Shown here piece after piece: positions 5,127 through 5,958 of a stretch of DNA of 5,958 nucleotides. Where the stretch lies: positions 1-5,958 of the forward strand of contig JAGYMO010000297.1 of assembly GCA_018400255.1 (NCBI GenBank), read 5' to 3'. Numbering within the stretch: the stretch's first letter is position 1; every line of letters begins with the position of its first letter. Below the pieces are notes generated by a model. That model had not been told where the DNA came from and searched no databases. It saw only the letters and a list, made by a program, of their open reading frames with translations. Source of the stretch: Deltaproteobacteria bacterium. GTDB taxonomy: Bacteria; Desulfobacterota; DSM-4660; Desulfatiglandales; B25-G16. The translations under genes were made by a program, and so were the position numbers.

Positions 5127-5958
5127 TTATTCAAATGTCCCAAATTTCATGATTCTTTCATTTTCCATCAATATCTGACCTTTAGCAAGAACATGCTTTA
5201 TGTGCAGAGAATCCTTATCCAAAACCAATAGATCCGCATCTTTGCCTATTATTATCTCTCCCTTTTGTTCTAATTTTAAATGTTCGGCAATATTGGTAGA
5301 AGTGACTCTGATGGCATCTTCTATGGATATCTGTTCTTCTTTTATGATATCTACAAACTCCTTGTGTAGAGATAAAACTGAGGCAACAGCCATACCAGTA
5401 AGTTCTTTCTTTTCATTCCATTTGGGTATACTGCCGTTTCCATCAGTACTCATGGTGATTCTTGCTATGGAGACTCCGTTTTCAGTCAATCTTTTAACAG
5501 CCTTGCTTGGTCTTATTCTTTCAGCTGATAGACCTGCGGGAACACTGGTAGTTATATCGATATATCCACCCATTTGCCCAAACTTAATATCATCTTTCAG
5601 TGATTCTTCGTCTCTACCCAGATGGGTCGGGGAAAACTGTTCTATGGGTATATCAGTGTTTTTAATTATATCAAATAAGTAACTTAAACCTGATTTTTCA
5701 CTTCCCATATGGATGTGAACTACACCTGCCTTCCCGGCTAGAATACCGCCGGATCTTATTTCGGAGGTTACTCTTTTGAATTCCCCAAAGGTGGGATGGG
5801 AAGCTCGATGGTCAGATAAGGCTATCTTCAACCCAATTACCTTATCAATAAGAATGATGTCAGATATGATGCTCTCGGTGATGGTTGGTGAGGGATATTG
5901 ATAAGCCCCGGTATAGATCCAGGTGGTTATACCTTCTTTGTCCAATGCCCTTGCCTTC
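5127..5958 (-). CDS. iadA: Isoaspartyl dipeptidase (beta-aspartyl peptidase), 5' end outside the window
   Basis: This is a binuclear zinc amidohydrolase that cleaves beta-aspartyl dipeptides, which arise from damaged proteins and from cyanophycin breakdown. The visible 276 codons align closely with Escherichia coli IadA from memory: KARALDKEGITTWIYTGAY, DKVIGLKIALSDHR and TMSTDGNGS match its TRALNEEGISAWMLTGAY, DRVIGVKCAISDHR and TLSSDGNGS. The metal-bridging lysine (codon 5828-5826, E. coli K162) is present. So are the metal-binding histidines of HMG (5711-5709, H201) and PTH (5624-5622, H230), the catalytic aspartate (5444-5442, D285), and the substrate-contacting Tyr (5903-5901) and Arg (5807-5805). 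About 118 N-terminal residues, with the HxH metal motif, lie beyond the right edge. The frame is open to the edge, so the TTG at 5945 is internal and not the start. The C-terminal GKDADLLVL matches the composite-domain strand. Upstream of the peptidase and dpp genes, it points to uptake and use of unusual peptides. Confidence 0.95.
   Translation of the reverse strand, partial: KARALDKEGITTWIYTGAYQYPSPTITESIISDIILIDKVIGLKIALSDHRASHPTFGEFKRVTSEIRSGGILAGKAGVVHIHMGSEKSGLSYLFDIIKNTDIPIEQFSPTHLGRDEESLKDDIKFGQMGGYIDITTSVPAGLSAERIRPSKAVKRLTENGVSIARITMSTDGNGSIPKWNEKKELTGMAVASVLSLHKEFVDIIKEEQISIEDAIRVTSTNIAEHLKLEQKGEIIIGKDADLLVLDKDSLHIKHVLAKGQILMENERIMKFGTFE

Noticed and set aside
5200..5682. Plus-strand open frame of 160 codons
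   Set aside because: It lies entirely antisense within iadA, whose catalytic residues are conserved on the other strand, and its Ser/Ile-rich translation resembles no family.

Overview
This is an AT-rich bacterial stretch in which every recognisable gene lies on the minus strand, so transcription runs from high to low coordinates. In transcription order it holds: the C-terminal two thirds of an isoaspartyl dipeptidase (iadA, cut by the right edge), an SH3/NlpC-P60 cell-wall-peptide hydrolase of the YkfC type, a secreted family 5 peptide-binding protein (DppA/OppA-like), and two peptide ABC-transporter permeases (DppB-like, complete; DppC-like, broken near its 3' end). The ATPase genes (dppD/dppF type) that normally follow are not in the window.

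The genes fit a peptide-salvage locus. A binding protein captures short peptides outside the cytoplasmic membrane and the DppB/DppC pore imports them. Two peptidases with narrow specificity then handle bonds ordinary peptidases do not cut: IadA cleaves beta-aspartyl (isoaspartyl) dipeptides, and the NlpC/P60 enzyme is expected to cleave gamma-D-glutamyl-diamino acid bonds of murein peptides. The layout recalls the Bacillus subtilis dpp-ykf locus. The substrate assignment is an inference from gene context.

Regulatory structure is visible between genes. A good sigma-70-like promoter and a long leader precede dppA. Two inverted repeats occupy the dppA-dppB gap; one has a perfect 14-bp stem followed by a T run in the direction of transcription. 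This suggests that dppA is made in excess over the permeases.

The most anomalous region is the extreme left end. About 80 bp of GC-rich DNA (55 of 80 bases G or C) abruptly replaces the end of dppC, which loses roughly its last 60 residues. In another frame of the same strand this piece reads as a smooth peptide containing GVGCSDPYSSGLNGQQSN. That resembles, from memory only, a conserved motif in uncharacterised secreted proteins of high-GC environmental bacteria. A chimeric contig end is the simplest explanation; a real rearrangement is possible.

The organism cannot be named securely. The AT-rich composition, frequent TTG starts and a binding protein with a signal-peptidase-I type signal and no lipobox suggest an anaerobic diderm such as Atribacterota or Thermotogota rather than a typical Firmicute. 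This is a low-confidence impression. I found no tRNA, rRNA, CRISPR array, transposase or phage gene.
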